DNA of 64,000 nucleotides from Enterobacter genomosp. O (GTDB lineage: Bacteria; Pseudomonadota; Gammaproteobacteria; Enterobacterales; Enterobacteriaceae): the NCBI RefSeq assembly GCF_001022965.1, contig NZ_LECZ01000027.1, forward strand, positions 682,001 to 746,000, written 5' to 3'. The notes under the pieces were generated by a model. That model had not been told where the DNA came from and did no database searches. It worked only from the letters and a program-made list of their open reading frames with translations. Shown here piece after piece: positions 42,088 to 52,043 of the stretch (position 1 is the first letter of the stretch; every line of letters starts with the position of its first letter). Position numbers and translations under genes: made by a program.

Positions 42088-42804
42088 ATGAATAAGATTG
42101 TTTATGTTGAAGACGAACCCGAAGTCGGGCAATTGATCGCGGCCTATCTAGGTAAACATGATATGGACGTCATTGTTGAACCTCGCGGCGATCGTGCCGA
42201 AGAGGTGGTCGTCCGTGAAAACCCGGATCTGGTTTTGCTGGATATCATGTTGCCTGGAAAAGACGGCATGACGCTCTGCCGCGACCTGCGCGCCCGCTGG
42301 GACGGTCCTATCGTGCTCCTCACTTCGCTGGACAGCGATATGAACCATATTCTGTCGCTGGAGATGGGTGCCAATGACTACATTCTTAAAACCACACCGC
42401 CTGCCGTCCTGCTTGCCCGCCTGCGCCTCCACTTACGCCAGCACGCCAGCATCGAGCGCGAAGCGCCCGCGCCGTCTCTGACGCCGCACAAAGCGATGTG
42501 TTTTGGGACGCTGTCGATTGACCCGATCAACCGTCAGGTTCTGCTTTCCGGCGAGCTTATCGCCCTCTCCACCGCAGACTTTGACCTGCTGTGGGAATTG
42601 GCAACGCATGCCGGGCAAATTATGGACCGTGACGCGCTGCTGAAGAACCTGCGTGGCGTAAGCTATGACGGAATGGACCGCAGCGTGGACGTTGCGATTT
42701 CGCGACTGCGCAAAAAACTGCAGGATAACGCCACCGAGCCCTACCGTATCAAAACCGTGCGTAACAAGGGCTATCTGTTCGCCCCGCACGCCTGGGAAAC
42801 CTGA
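42088..42804 (+). CDS. rstA: Response regulator RstA
   Basis: This 238-residue OmpR-type regulator has phosphoacceptor Asp52 (LVLLDIMLPGKDGMT) and a winged helix ending in RIKTVRNKGYLFAPHAWET. It matches E. coli RstA closely. In E. coli, RstA is PhoP-induced and acts on asr, csgD and feoB. The frame extends upstream to 42052, but this ATG gives the known N-terminus. Unlike in E. coli, rstB is not directly adjacent; a terminator follows. Confidence 0.95.
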   Translation: MNKIVYVEDEPEVGQLIAAYLGKHDMDVIVEPRGDRAEEVVVRENPDLVLLDIMLPGKDGMTLCRDLRARWDGPIVLLTSLDSDMNHILSLEMGANDYILKTTPPAVLLARLRLHLRQHASIEREAPAPSLTPHKAMCFGTLSIDPINRQVLLSGELIALSTADFDLLWELATHAGQIMDRDALLKNLRGVSYDGMDRSVDVAISRLRKKLQDNATEPYRIKTVRNKGYLFAPHAWET

Positions 42805-42828
42805 TCGCGTCCCCCTTTAAGATAACCT

Positions 42829-42881
42829 GCGCGAAAAGAAGGTATTACGCGATAATGCCCTTCTTTCGCGCGTTTATTTTT
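42829..42881 (+). terminator. Strong terminator after rstA
   Basis: GCGCGAAAAGAAGG (42829-42842) pairs with CCTTCTTTCGCGC (42859-42871) with a single bulged A. GTTTATTTTT follows. This would separate rstA from the genes downstream. Confidence 0.75.
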
Positions 42882-42901
42882 ACGTTTGCGCAACAATTAA
42901 C

Positions 42902-42929
42902 TTGCTAAGCCCGCGAACTATTCCATAAT
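42902..42929 (+). promoter_or_regulatory. Candidate promoter upstream of the small gene and rstB
   Basis: TTGCTA (42902-42907) and CATAAT (42924-42929) are 16 bp apart. The -10 matches five of six consensus bases. It would supply transcription after the rstA terminator. Confidence 0.45.
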
Positions 42930-43053
42930 TACCTTCTCGGCTCTCCTTTCTTCAGCTCGCCACGCTCTTGCGACCGTTTTACTCATTTTCGCCGTGAAGC
43001 TTTCACGACATCTCTCCCATAAATCTTGAAATGAGGATTTAAGCCCATGAAAT

Positions 43054-43314
43054 ATGTATAGCTACAGTCACGTAGAAGCCATCAAAACCAATCTTGAGTG
43101 GATTGTTAATCAGGCCGCGCTTAACCATCCTTCTCCCTCGCGCCCCGACCAAAAAGCGCTCTTTGATCTCCTTGAACTCATCCAGTCTTACGAAATTCTC
43201 CTGGATTTAATTAACGAATTCGGGACCGATGTGATTGATATGCACATTGCGGAAGGCCTAGCCGTAACTGAAAAACTCATCGCCAAGGTAAAAAACAGCG
43301 CGAAAGCCATGTAA
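43054..43314 (+). CDS. Hypothetical 86-residue protein between rstA and rstB
   Basis: The predicted protein is soluble and mostly helical (HVEAIKTNLEWIVNQAALNH, QKALFDLLELIQSYEILLDLINEFG, AEGLAVTEKLIAKVKNSAKAM). I do not recognise the family. The Shine-Dalgarno GAGGA (43033-43037) is 16 nt from this ATG, which is too far. It is correctly spaced for another ATG at 43047 that reads only MKYV before a stop at 43061 and overlaps this start. Translation may therefore depend on re-initiation after that minigene. The gene lies in a place where E. coli has almost no space, with terminator and promoter upstream and rstB 75 bp downstream. Confidence 0.6.
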   Translation: MYSYSHVEAIKTNLEWIVNQAALNHPSPSRPDQKALFDLLELIQSYEILLDLINEFGTDVIDMHIAEGLAVTEKLIAKVKNSAKAM

Positions 43315-43327
43315 GACGCTCCACAGA

Positions 43328-43353
43328 CATGAAAAACGCGAAGGCTTTTCATG
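43328..43353 (+). other. Hairpin in the leader of rstB
   Basis: CATGAAAA and TTTTCATG form a perfect 8-bp stem. The same AAAA belongs to AAAAACGC (43332-43339), which can instead pair with GCGTTTTT (43369-43376) ahead of the rstB start. The two folds exclude each other. Confidence 0.4.
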
Positions 43354-43389
43354 TATATTCTGCATATAGCGTTTTTTCGGTGAGATCCA

Positions 43390-44688
43390 ATGAAAAAGCT
43401 GTTTGTGCAGTTTTATCTTTTGCTGTTTGTCTGCTTCCTGGTCATGACCATGCTGGTCGGGCTGGTGTATAAATTTACCGCTGAACGTGCGGGCAGGCAG
43501 TCTCTGGATGACCTGATGAAAAGCTCGCTGTATCTGATGCGCAGCGAGCTGAGAGAGATCCCCCCCCACGACTGGGCTAAAACCCTGAAAGAGCTGGATC
43601 TGAACCTGTCGTTCGATTTACGCATCGAGCCGTTGAAAGATTTCGTTCTGGATCCGCCCGCCATGCAGCGTCTGCGCGATGGGGACATCATCGCGCTGGA
43701 TGAGAAATATACCTTTATCCAGCGTATTCCGCGCAGCCACTACGTGCTGGCCGTCGGGCCGGTGCCTTATCTCTATTATCTGCATCAGATGCGTCTGCTA
43801 GACATGGCGCTGATGGCTTTTATCGCCATTTCGCTCGCGTTTCCGGTCTTTATCTGGATGCGTCCGCACTGGCAGGACATGCTGAAACTCGAATCCGCCG
43901 CGCAGCGTTTTGGTGAGGGGCATTTTACCGAGCGTATTCACTTCGACAGCGGATCCAGCTTCGAACGTCTGGGCGTGGCCTTTAACCAGATGGCCGATAA
44001 TATCAATGCCCTTATCGCCAGCAAGAAGCAACTCATTGACGGGATTGCGCACGAGCTGCGCACCCCGCTGGTTCGCCTGCGCTATCGTCTGGAGATGAGC
44101 GAGAATCTGACGGAAGCGGAGTCTCAGGCCCTTAACCGCGATATTGGTCAGCTTGAAGCGCTGATAGAGGAGCTGCTGACCTACGCGCGTCTCGACCGTC
44201 CGCAGAACGAACTTAACCTCAGCACGCCGGACCTGCCTGACTGGCTGCAAACCCACATTGATGATGTCCAGAGCGTGAACCCGCAGCGCACGCTGTTGAC
44301 CCGCGTCACGCCGGGTGATTACGGCGCGCTCGATATGCGCCTGATGGAGCGGGTGCTGGATAATCTGATCAACAACGCCATGCGCTACAGCGAAAGTACT
44401 CTCCAGATTGGCCTGGATTTGCAGGGCAACCAGGCCAGCCTGACGGTTGAGGATGACGGACCGGGGATTGCCCCGGAAGCACGCGAAACCGTGTTCGAGC
44501 CGTTTGTCCGCCTCGACCCGAGCCGCGACCGCGCCACCGGAGGATGTGGCCTGGGGCTGGCGATTGTCTACTCTATCGCGCAGGCAATGGGCGGCACGGT
44601 GCATTGTGAAGAGAGCGAGCTTGGCGGCGCGCGCTTCTGCTTTAGCTGGCCGGTATACCATAACATCGCCCTTCCCGTTCCTGCCTGA
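43390..44688 (+). CDS. rstB: Sensor histidine kinase RstB
   Basis: The 432-residue kinase has two transmembrane helices (about residues 5-27 and 135-155), a periplasmic domain with the family's PHDW and acidic patches, HAMP, H-box (IDGIAHELRTPLVRLRYRL) and an ATPase domain with VEDDGPGIAPEA and GGCGLGLAIVYS. It phosphorylates RstA. Length is close to E. coli RstB (433). Confidence 0.95.
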   Translation: MKKLFVQFYLLLFVCFLVMTMLVGLVYKFTAERAGRQSLDDLMKSSLYLMRSELREIPPHDWAKTLKELDLNLSFDLRIEPLKDFVLDPPAMQRLRDGDIIALDEKYTFIQRIPRSHYVLAVGPVPYLYYLHQMRLLDMALMAFIAISLAFPVFIWMRPHWQDMLKLESAAQRFGEGHFTERIHFDSGSSFERLGVAFNQMADNINALIASKKQLIDGIAHELRTPLVRLRYRLEMSENLTEAESQALNRDIGQLEALIEELLTYARLDRPQNELNLSTPDLPDWLQTHIDDVQSVNPQRTLLTRVTPGDYGALDMRLMERVLDNLINNAMRYSESTLQIGLDLQGNQASLTVEDDGPGIAPEARETVFEPFVRLDPSRDRATGGCGLGLAIVYSIAQAMGGTVHCEESELGGARFCFSWPVYHNIALPVPA

Positions 44689-44730
44689 CCTAAACCGCAC
44701 GCTGGCCTGACCCGGCGTGCTGTGCTATAT

Positions 44731-44753
44731 GATAAGTATGTTGTAACTAATGA
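44731..44753 (+). other. Replication fork-arrest site (Ter) at tus
   Basis: GTATGTTGTAACTA is the core of the E. coli TerB site, and flanking bases also agree (GATAAG before it). It ends 8 bp before the tus ATG, so bound Tus also represses its own gene, as with TerB. By the orientation of TerB, the G-C(6) end lies on the left, which would make forks moving left to right in this window the blocked ones. Confidence 0.93.
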
Positions 44754-44761
44754 GAGTGTTT

Positions 44762-45691
44762 ATGGCAACCTACGATCTCATCGAAAGGCTGAACAGCACC
44801 TTTCGCGAAATAGAGCACGAGCTACTTACCCTGACCGAACGTTTGCAGACCTGCCGCCTGCTGGCCGCGCGCGTCTTTACTCTGCCCGACGTGGCCAAAG
44901 GGGCCGAGCACGATCCGCTGGATACTATCGAGGTGAAACAGCATATCGGCAGCGCCGCACTAGAGCTTGCGATGAAACACTATCGCCATCTCTTTATCCA
45001 GCAGCAGTCAGAACAGCGCAGCAGCAAGGCGGCCGTGCGCCTGCCAGGCGTGATCTGTCTGCAAACCGATGCCGCAGCGCGCGAAGCGCTGGAAACCCAG
45101 ATTGCCCATATCAACGCCCTGAAAGCGACGTTTGAAAAGATCGTCACCGAAGAGTCGGGCCTGCCCCCTGCCGCCCGGTTTGAGTGGGTTCACCGCCAGC
45201 TTCCGGGGCTGATTACCCTCAATGCCTACCGCACGCTGACGGTACTGCGTCACCCTGCCACGCTGCGCTTCGGCTGGGCGAACAAGCACATCATTAAAAA
45301 CTTCACCCGGGATGAGGTTCTGGAGCAGCTTGAGAAAAGCCTGAAAGCACCGCGTACGGTTGCCCCCTGGTCTCGCGAGCAGTGGATTGAGCGTCTGGAG
45401 CAGGAGTATCACAGCATCGCCTCGCTACCGGCGGACACGCGCCTCAAGATCAAGCGTCCGGTGAAGGTTCAACCTATCGCCCGCGTCTGGTATTCCGGGC
45501 AGCAAAAGCAGGTGCAGTATGCCTGCCCAACGCCGCTGATTGCGCTTTATGATGCCGATAAGGGAGCCATCGTGCCGGATATTGGCGAGCTGTTGAATTA
45601 CGATGCTGAAAATGTTCAGCACCGTTATAGACCTCAGGCGCAACCGCTACAGCTGATTATTCCGCGGCTGCACCTGTACGTGGCGGGATGA
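44762..45691 (+). CDS. tus: Replication terminus site-binding protein Tus
   Basis: The 309-residue DNA-binding protein has the length of E. coli Tus. Conserved blocks include [49 protein letters not shown] and the C-terminal [24 protein letters not shown], which contacts the Ter major groove. Bound to Ter it arrests replication forks from one side. The frame begins five codons earlier (44750), but this start matches E. coli. Its stop abuts the convergent fumC stop with no gap. Confidence 0.95.
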   Translation: MATYDLIERLNSTFREIEHELLTLTERLQTCRLLAARVFTLPDVAKGAEHDPLDTIEVKQHIGSAALELAMKHYRHLFIQQQSEQRSSKAAVRLPGVICLQTDAAAREALETQIAHINALKATFEKIVTEESGLPPAARFEWVHRQLPGLITLNAYRTLTVLRHPATLRFGWANKHIIKNFTRDEVLEQLEKSLKAPRTVAPWSREQWIERLEQEYHSIASLPADTRLKIKRPVKVQPIARVWYSGQQKQVQYACPTPLIALYDADKGAIVPDIGELLNYDAENVQHRYRPQAQPLQLIIPRLHLYVAG

Positions 45692-47086
45692 TTATTTCAG
45701 ACTGCCGACCATCGCTTCCGGGCGTACCCAGGCGTCAAATTCCGCCTCCGTCAGATAGCCCAGCGCCAGGGCCGAGGCTTTCAGCGTCAGCCCCTCTTTA
45801 TGCGCTTTCTTGGCGATCTCGGCGGCCTTGTCATAGCCGATATGGGTATTGAGTGCGGTCACCAGCATTAATGATTCATTCAACAACTGGCTGATGCGCT
45901 CGCGGTTTGGTTCAATGCCCACCGCGCAGTGCTCGTTAAAGCTCTCCATCCCGTCCGCCAGCAGACGAATGGATTGCAGAACGTTGTGGATCACCATCGG
46001 GCGATAGACGTTCAGCTCGAAGTTACCGGATGCCCCGCCCATATTGACGGCCACGTCGTTGCCCATTACCTGACAGCAGAGCATGGTCATGGCTTCGCAC
46101 TGGGTTGGGTTAACCTTACCCGGCATGATAGAGCTGCCCGGCTCGTTTTCCGGAATGCTAATTTCACCAATGCCGCAGCGCGGACCGGAGGCCAGCCAGC
46201 GCACGTCGTTGGCAATTTTCATCAGCGAGGCCGCCAGCCCCTTCAGGGCACCGTGGGAGTGAACCAGCGCATCGCAGGTTGCCAGGGCTTCGAACTTGTT
46301 GGGTGCGGTGACGAACGGCTGCCCGGTAATGGCTGCAAGCTCCTCAGCCACGCGCACCGCGTATTCGGGATGGGTATTTAACCCGGTACCGACCGCCGTA
46401 CCGCCAAGCGCCAGCTCCGCCAGATGCGGCAGGCTGTACTCAATATGCTTCAGGTTATGTTCCAGCATTGCCACCCAGCCGGAAATCTCCTGACCGAGCG
46501 TCAGCGGCGTGGCATCCTGCAGGTGCGTACGGCCAATTTTAACGATGTCGCGGAAGGCCTGCGCCTTCTCGTTGAGCGTGGATTTGAGCACGTTGAGCTG
46601 GGGGATAAGCTGCTCGCGGATAGCGATCACCGCCGCCACGTGCATCGCCGTCGGGAAGACGTCGTTAGAGCTCTGGCTTTTGTTCACGTCATCGTTCGGA
46701 TGAACCTTGCGCTCCATGCCGCGCACGCCGCCCAGCAGCTCGCTGGCCCGGTTTGCCAGCACTTCGTTCATGTTCATATTGCTTTGAGTGCCGGAACCGG
46801 TCTGCCAGATGGCGAGGGGGAATTCGTCGGGATGCTTGCCCGCCAGCACTTCGTCAGCAGCATTAATGATGGCGGTGGCCTTGTCTGCCGCCAGCAGGCC
46901 AAGATCCTGGTTTACTTTCGCGGCTGCACGTTTGGTGAGCGCCAGCGCCTGGATCAGCGAGACGGGCATTTTTTCGGTCGAAATACGGAAATGTTCCAGC
47001 GAACGCTGGGTTTGCGCGCCCCAAAGCTTGTCGCCCGGAACCTCGATTGCGCCCATAGAGTCTTTCTCATGGCGTACCGTTGTCAT
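45692..47086 (-). CDS. fumC: Class II fumarase FumC
   Basis: The 464-residue, iron-free fumarase interconverts fumarate and malate. The superfamily signature [15 protein letters not shown] is present, as are [11 protein letters not shown] and the active-site regions [14 protein letters not shown] and [25 protein letters not shown] precedes this ATG; the frame continues to 47122. In E. coli FumC substitutes for FumA under oxidative stress and iron limitation. Confidence 0.97.
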   Translation of the reverse strand: MTTVRHEKDSMGAIEVPGDKLWGAQTQRSLEHFRISTEKMPVSLIQALALTKRAAAKVNQDLGLLAADKATAIINAADEVLAGKHPDEFPLAIWQTGSGTQSNMNMNEVLANRASELLGGVRGMERKVHPNDDVNKSQSSNDVFPTAMHVAAVIAIREQLIPQLNVLKSTLNEKAQAFRDIVKIGRTHLQDATPLTLGQEISGWVAMLEHNLKHIEYSLPHLAELALGGTAVGTGLNTHPEYAVRVAEELAAITGQPFVTAPNKFEALATCDALVHSHGALKGLAASLMKIANDVRWLASGPRCGIGEISIPENEPGSSIMPGKVNPTQCEAMTMLCCQVMGNDVAVNMGGASGNFELNVYRPMVIHNVLQSIRLLADGMESFNEHCAVGIEPNRERISQLLNESLMLVTALNTHIGYDKAAEIAKKAHKEGLTLKASALALGYLTEAEFDAWVRPEAMVGSLK

Positions 47087-47190
47087 TACTTTCTCCTTGA
47101 TAACACTGTCGGGATTGCTCACATGCTTAAGGGATAAGTATTGATGACTTCTGAGAAACGTTATGGCGCTTTGTGCGCTCTTTTTGGTGT

Positions 47191-47259
47191 CGGGTGGTGC
47201 TGACGCTTACCCGACCTACCGAACACGTAGGCCGGGTAAGGCGCAGCCGCCACCCGGCT
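47191..47259. repeat. REP/BIME element between fumA and fumC
   Basis: Inverted REP units (CGGGTGGTGCTGACGCTTAC and GTAGGCCGGGTAAGGCGCAG with CACCCGGC) lie between the fumA stop and the fumC start. Confidence 0.8.
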
Positions 47260-47266
47260 GTTTAAC

Positions 47267-48913
47267 TTACTTCACACAGGCCGAACACTGAGAGGACTGG
47301 ATCTGTTTGAAGAAGTCGTTACCTTTGTCATCCACCAGGATAAACGCCGGGAAATCTTCCACTTCAATTTTCCAGATTGCTTCCATACCCAGTTCCGGGT
47401 ATTCCACGCACTCAAGGCTCTTGATGCTGCCCTGCGCCAGGACCGCAGCCGGGCCGCCGATGCTGCCGAGGTAGAAGCCGCCGTGCTTGTGGCAGGCGTC
47501 CGTCACCTGCTGGCTACGGTTGCCTTTCGCCAGCATGATCATGCTGCCGCCGTTGGCCTGCAGCTGGTCAACGTACGAGTCCATACGGCCAGCCGTGGTG
47601 GGGCCTAACGAACCAGAGGCATAGCCTTCAGGCGTTTTCGCCGGGCCCGCGTAGTAGATCGGGTGATCTTTAATGTACTGCGGCAGCCCTTCGCCGTTGT
47701 CCAGACGCTCTTTCAGCTTCGCGTGCGCAATGTCGCGGCCCACGATAATCGTGCCGTTCAGGGAGAGGCGGGTCGAGACCGGATACTGCGAAAGCTGCGC
47801 CAGGATCTCTTTCATCGGACGGTTGAGGTCAACGCGAACCGCTTCACCCTCGCCCGCTTTACGAAGCTCTTCCGGGATGTATTTGCCCGGGTTGTTTTCC
47901 AGCTTTTCGATCCACACGCCTTCGCGGTTGATCTTCGCCTTGATGTTGCGATCCGCAGAGCAGGAGACGCCCATCCCAACCGGGCAGGATGCGCCGTGAC
48001 GCGGCAAACGGATCACGCGCACGTCGTGGGCAAAGTATTTGCCGCCAAACTGCGCGCCGAGGCCCAGATTGCGCGCTTCTTCCAGCAGCTCCTGCTCAAG
48101 CTGAACGTCGCGGAACGCCTGGCCGTGCTCGTTACCTTCGGTTGGCAGACCGTCGTAGTATTTGGTTGAGGCCAGCTTCACGGTTTTCAGCGTGCTTTCC
48201 GCCGACGTACCGCCGATTACAAAGGCGATATGGTACGGCGGGCACGCCGCGGTGCCGAGCGTGCGCATTTTCTCAACCAGGTAGTTCTTCAGCTTGCCCG
48301 GGGTGAGCAGCGCTTTGGTTTCCTGGTAGAGATAGGTTTTGTTGGCTGAACCGCCGCCTTTGGCGATACAGAGGAATTTGTACTCGTCACCGTCCACGCT
48401 GTAGAGATCGATCTGCGCAGGCAGGTTGGTGCCGGTGTTGACCTCTTTATACATATCCAGCGCCGCGTTTTGCGAATAGCGCAGGTTGTCTTCGATGTAG
48501 GTGTTGTAAACGCCGTGCGCCAGCGCCGCTTCATCACCGCCGCCGGTCCAGACGCGCTGGCCTTTTTTACCGACGATGATCGCCGTGCCGGTATCCTGAC
48601 AGGTCGGCAGAATGCCTTTTGCCGCGATATCGGAGTTTCGCAGGAACTGCAGAGCAACGTATTTATCGTTTTCGCTGGCCTGCGGGTCGCTCAGAATATC
48701 GGCAACCTGCTGCTGATGCGCAGGACGGAGCATAAACGAAGCGTCGTGGAAAGCGTGCTGCGCCAGCAGCGTCAGGGCCTGCGGATCCACCTTGAGGATC
48801 TCTTGTCCTTCAAACTCAGAAACGGAGACGTGATCGCGGGTTAACAGGTAATACTCGGTCCGATCCTTACTAAGCGGGAAAGGATCCTGATAATGGAAGG
48901 GTTTATTCGACAT
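47267..48913 (-). CDS. fumA: Class I fumarase FumA ([4Fe-4S])
   Basis: The 548-residue enzyme equals E. coli FumA in length. Cluster ligand Cys105 is seen in PTCQDTGTA, and further cysteines are in [11 protein letters not shown] and [10 protein letters not shown]. It is the main aerobic fumarase, sensitive to superoxide. It is upstream of fumC on the same strand with a REP between. The leader carries an inverted repeat (GGGCAG with CTGCCC, 48949-48968). Confidence 0.97.
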   Translation of the reverse strand: MSNKPFHYQDPFPLSKDRTEYYLLTRDHVSVSEFEGQEILKVDPQALTLLAQHAFHDASFMLRPAHQQQVADILSDPQASENDKYVALQFLRNSDIAAKGILPTCQDTGTAIIVGKKGQRVWTGGGDEAALAHGVYNTYIEDNLRYSQNAALDMYKEVNTGTNLPAQIDLYSVDGDEYKFLCIAKGGGSANKTYLYQETKALLTPGKLKNYLVEKMRTLGTAACPPYHIAFVIGGTSAESTLKTVKLASTKYYDGLPTEGNEHGQAFRDVQLEQELLEEARNLGLGAQFGGKYFAHDVRVIRLPRHGASCPVGMGVSCSADRNIKAKINREGVWIEKLENNPGKYIPEELRKAGEGEAVRVDLNRPMKEILAQLSQYPVSTRLSLNGTIIVGRDIAHAKLKERLDNGEGLPQYIKDHPIYYAGPAKTPEGYASGSLGPTTAGRMDSYVDQLQANGGSMIMLAKGNRSQQVTDACHKHGGFYLGSIGGPAAVLAQGSIKSLECVEYPELGMEAIWKIEVEDFPAFILVDDKGNDFFKQIQSSQCSACVK

Positions 48914-49112
48914 TGTTCTCTCACTTACTGCTTCGGTCTGTTTATTCAGGGCAGATGTTCCGCTGCCCGGCTTAAAAGCGAGTCAGCTTATCCTACACAA
49001 TTTTTTAACAAAAACTGAGACTAGTACGACTTTTTACATCCACAGGTTACTTCCATGTGGTTTATTGCTTTAATACCCGGAGTGAATTCCTTAATTGAAT
49101 CAGGGCTTGATA

Positions 49113-50288
49113 ATGCAAAAACTCATTAACTCGGTGCAAAACTACGCCTGGGGAAGTAAAACTGCGTTAACGGATCTCTACGGTATCGCGAACCCGGACA
49201 ATCTGCCGATGGCAGAGCTGTGGATGGGTGCGCACCCGAAGAGCAGCTCAAAAGTTGAAGACGCCAGCGGCCAGGTACGCAGCCTGCGCGATGCGATCGA
49301 CGCCGATAAAACCGCGCTGCTGGGCGACAAGGTTGCTCAGCGCTTCGGCGAACTGCCGTTCCTGTTTAAAGTGCTGTGCGCCGACCAGCCGCTCTCCATC
49401 CAGGTTCACCCGAACAAGAAAGCCTCTGAAATTGGCTTTGCGAAAGAGAACGCGGCGGGTATTCCGTTAGACGCCGCCGAGCGTAACTACAAAGATCCTA
49501 ACCATAAGCCGGAGCTTGTTTTTGCGCTGACCCCATTCCTGGCGATGAACGCGTTCCGCGAATTTTCAGAGATCGTTTCTCTGCTGCAGCCGGTTGCCGG
49601 CGCGAACAAGGCTATCGCCCACTTCCTCGAAAACGTCAATGCTGAAAGCCTGAGCCAGCTGTTTGCCAGCCTGCTTAACATGCAGGGTGAAGAGAAATCC
49701 CACGCGCTGGCGGTGCTGAAAGCGGCGCTGAACACGCAGCAAGGTGAGCCCTGGGATACCATCCGCCTGATTTCTGAGTTCTACCCGGACGACAGCGGCC
49801 TGTTCTCCCCTCTGCTGCTGAACGTGGTGAAGCTGAACCCGGGCGAAGCGATGTTCCTGTTCGCAGAAACCCCGCACGCCTACCTGCAGGGCGTGGCGCT
49901 GGAGGTGATGGCCAACTCCGATAACGTGCTGCGCGCGGGCCTGACGCCGAAATACATCGACATCCCTGAGCTGGTTGCCAACGTGAAGTTCGTGGCGAAA
50001 CCTGCCGCAGAGCTGCTGACTCAGCCGGTCAAAAACGGCGCAGAGCTGGACTTCCCGATCCCGGTTGAGGATTTTGCCTTCTCACTGCATGACCTGAGCC
50101 AGACAGAAACGACCATCGCACAGGAGAGCGCGGCAATTCTGTTCTGCGTGGAGGGCGAAGCGACTCTGCATAAAGGTAGCGAGCGTCTGGTGCTCAAACC
50201 GGGCGAGTCGGCTTTTGTTGCAGCGAACGAGTCGCCGGTTAACGTGAGCGGCACCGGTCGTCTGGCGCGCGTTTTTAATAAGCTATAA
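49113..50288 (+). CDS. manA: Mannose-6-phosphate isomerase
   Basis: The 391-residue cupin-type zinc enzyme matches E. coli ManA in length. Zinc-site motifs include QPLSIQVHPNK, HKPELVFALTPF and ETPHAYLQGVALEVMANSDNVLRAGLTPK. It interconverts mannose-6-phosphate and fructose-6-phosphate. It is divergent from fumA across 199 bp and starts at the ATG that gives MQKLINSVQNYAWGSK. Confidence 0.97.
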   Translation: MQKLINSVQNYAWGSKTALTDLYGIANPDNLPMAELWMGAHPKSSSKVEDASGQVRSLRDAIDADKTALLGDKVAQRFGELPFLFKVLCADQPLSIQVHPNKKASEIGFAKENAAGIPLDAAERNYKDPNHKPELVFALTPFLAMNAFREFSEIVSLLQPVAGANKAIAHFLENVNAESLSQLFASLLNMQGEEKSHALAVLKAALNTQQGEPWDTIRLISEFYPDDSGLFSPLLLNVVKLNPGEAMFLFAETPHAYLQGVALEVMANSDNVLRAGLTPKYIDIPELVANVKFVAKPAAELLTQPVKNGAELDFPIPVEDFAFSLHDLSQTETTIAQESAAILFCVEGEATLHKGSERLVLKPGESAFVAANESPVNVSGTGRLARVFNKL

Positions 50289-50387
50289 GCACTTACTGAA
50301 TTTTTTAACAACTCTTGCTAAGCTAGTTTAAGGCTTTAAATCTCCGGGCGGTTTTTACCGCCTGGTTTCATTTTAGGGATAGTCGCA

Positions 50388-51920
50388 ATGAAAAAATCGG
50401 TCGTAGCGGTTGGAGTGATTGTAGCGTTAGGCGTGGTCTGGACGGGTGCCTCCTGGTTTACCGGTAAGCAGCTGGAAGGCCGTCTGGCAGAAATGGTGGC
50501 GCAGGCGAACGGAGAGCTTAAGCGCAGCGCGCCGGAAGCGGGTGTTGAGCTGAGCTACCAGAATTATCAGCGCGGCGTGTTCACCAGCCATATGCAGGTG
50601 GTGGTGAAGCCGGCGGCAAGTAATCAAAACGGCTGGCTGAAACCGGGTCAGAGCGTGGTGCTGGACGAAGTGGTGAGCCACGGTCCATTCCCTCTGGCAC
50701 AGTTAAAGTCATTTAACCTGATCCCATCGATGGCGTCCGTTCACACCGTACTGGTGAACAACGACCTGACCAAACCGCTGTTTGACCTGGCGAAGAATGA
50801 ATCACCTTTCGAGATCGACACCCGCATCAGCTATGCCGGTGACACCAGTTCCGATATCGCTCTGAAAGCGCTGAACTACGAGAAAGAGAATGAGAAAGTC
50901 GCCTTTAGCGGCGGTCACTTCAAGCTTGACGCTGACCGCGAGGGGAACGTGTTCTCCCTGACGGGTGAAGCGGAAAGTGGCCTGGTCAATGCCGTGAACG
51001 AATATAACCAAAAAGTTCAGCTCACCTTCAACAGCCTGAAAGCCGACGGCAATAGCCGAATGACCGATTTCAAAGAGCGCATCGGCGACCAGAAGCTTTC
51101 TCTCGACAAGGTTGCCATTGCGGTTGAAGGCAAAGAGATGGCCGTGCTGGAAGGCATGGATATCAACGGCACATCTGACGTTTCCAAAGACGGCAAGAGC
51201 ATCAACACGCAGCTGGACTACACCCTGAAGAGCCTGAAGGTGCAAAATCAGGATCTGGGTACCGGCAAACTTTCGCTGAAGATCGGCAATATCGACGGCC
51301 AGGCGTGGCACGAATTTAGCCAGAAATACAGCAAAGAGAGCCAGGCGCTGCTGACCGATGCCGCGCTGCAGCAGAACCCGGAGGTATACCAGCAGCAGGC
51401 CATGGCGGTGCTGTTCAACAACCTGCCTATTCTGCTGAAGGGCGAGCCGGTGGTAACCGTTGCGCCGCTGAGCTGGAAGAACAGCAAAGGCGAAACCAGC
51501 TTTAACCTGTCTCTGTTCCTGAAAGATCCGGCAACCGCAACGGGCGAACCTCAGACGCTGGCGCAGGAAGTGGATCGCAGCGTGAAGTCGCTCGACAGCA
51601 AGCTGACCATCCCGATGGATATGGCGACCGAGTTTATGACCCAGATTGCGAAACTGGAAGGCTACGGTGATGAAGACGCCGGCAAGCTGGCAAATCAGCA
51701 GGTGAAAGGCCTGGCGGCGATGGGCCAGATGTTCCGCATCACCAAGGTGGACAACAACACGATTTCCACCAGCCTGCAGTATGCCAACGGCCAGGTGACG
51801 CTCAACGGCGATAAAATGCCGCTGGAAGACTTCGTCGGGATGTTTGGTATGCCGACCTTGGGGATGCCGGAGCCGGCTGAACCCGCAGCGCCAGCCGAAC
51901 CGGCAGCGCCGCAGCAGTAA
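50388..51920 (+). CDS. ydgA: DUF945 family protein YdgA
   Basis: The 510-residue protein has an N-terminal transmembrane anchor or signal (MKKSVVAVGVIVALGVVWTGASWFTG) and a long periplasmic region. It ends in a PA-rich tail (about residues 495-510) that is longer than I recall for E. coli (502). DUF945 proteins are of unknown function. A terminator and a REP follow. Confidence 0.9.
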   Translation: MKKSVVAVGVIVALGVVWTGASWFTGKQLEGRLAEMVAQANGELKRSAPEAGVELSYQNYQRGVFTSHMQVVVKPAASNQNGWLKPGQSVVLDEVVSHGPFPLAQLKSFNLIPSMASVHTVLVNNDLTKPLFDLAKNESPFEIDTRISYAGDTSSDIALKALNYEKENEKVAFSGGHFKLDADREGNVFSLTGEAESGLVNAVNEYNQKVQLTFNSLKADGNSRMTDFKERIGDQKLSLDKVAIAVEGKEMAVLEGMDINGTSDVSKDGKSINTQLDYTLKSLKVQNQDLGTGKLSLKIGNIDGQAWHEFSQKYSKESQALLTDAALQQNPEVYQQQAMAVLFNNLPILLKGEPVVTVAPLSWKNSKGETSFNLSLFLKDPATATGEPQTLAQEVDRSVKSLDSKLTIPMDMATEFMTQIAKLEGYGDEDAGKLANQQVKGLAAMGQMFRITKVDNNTISTSLQYANGQVTLNGDKMPLEDFVGMFGMPTLGMPEPAEPAAPAEPAAPQQ

Positions 51921-51925
51921 ACAAC

Positions 51926-51952
51926 AAAACCCCTCGCATGAGGGTTTTTTTT
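51926..51952 (+). terminator. Terminator after ydgA
   Basis: CCCTC and GAGGG with flanking A and T residues form a hairpin around GCAT, followed by eight T. Confidence 0.88.
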
Positions 51953-51955
51953 ATT

Positions 51956-52029
51956 GCCAGGTGGCGGCTGCGCCTTACCCGGCCTACGATCGACCTTGTA
52001 GGCCCGTGCAAGCGCAGCGCCGCCGGGCG
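51956..52029. repeat. REP/BIME element
   Basis: Inverted REP units (CAGGTGGCGGCTGCGCC...TACCCGGCCTAC and GTAGGCCCGTGCAAGCGCAG...GCCGGGCG) fill the ydgA-malI gap. Confidence 0.75.
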
Positions 52030-52043
52030 ATGTGCAGCGGAGA

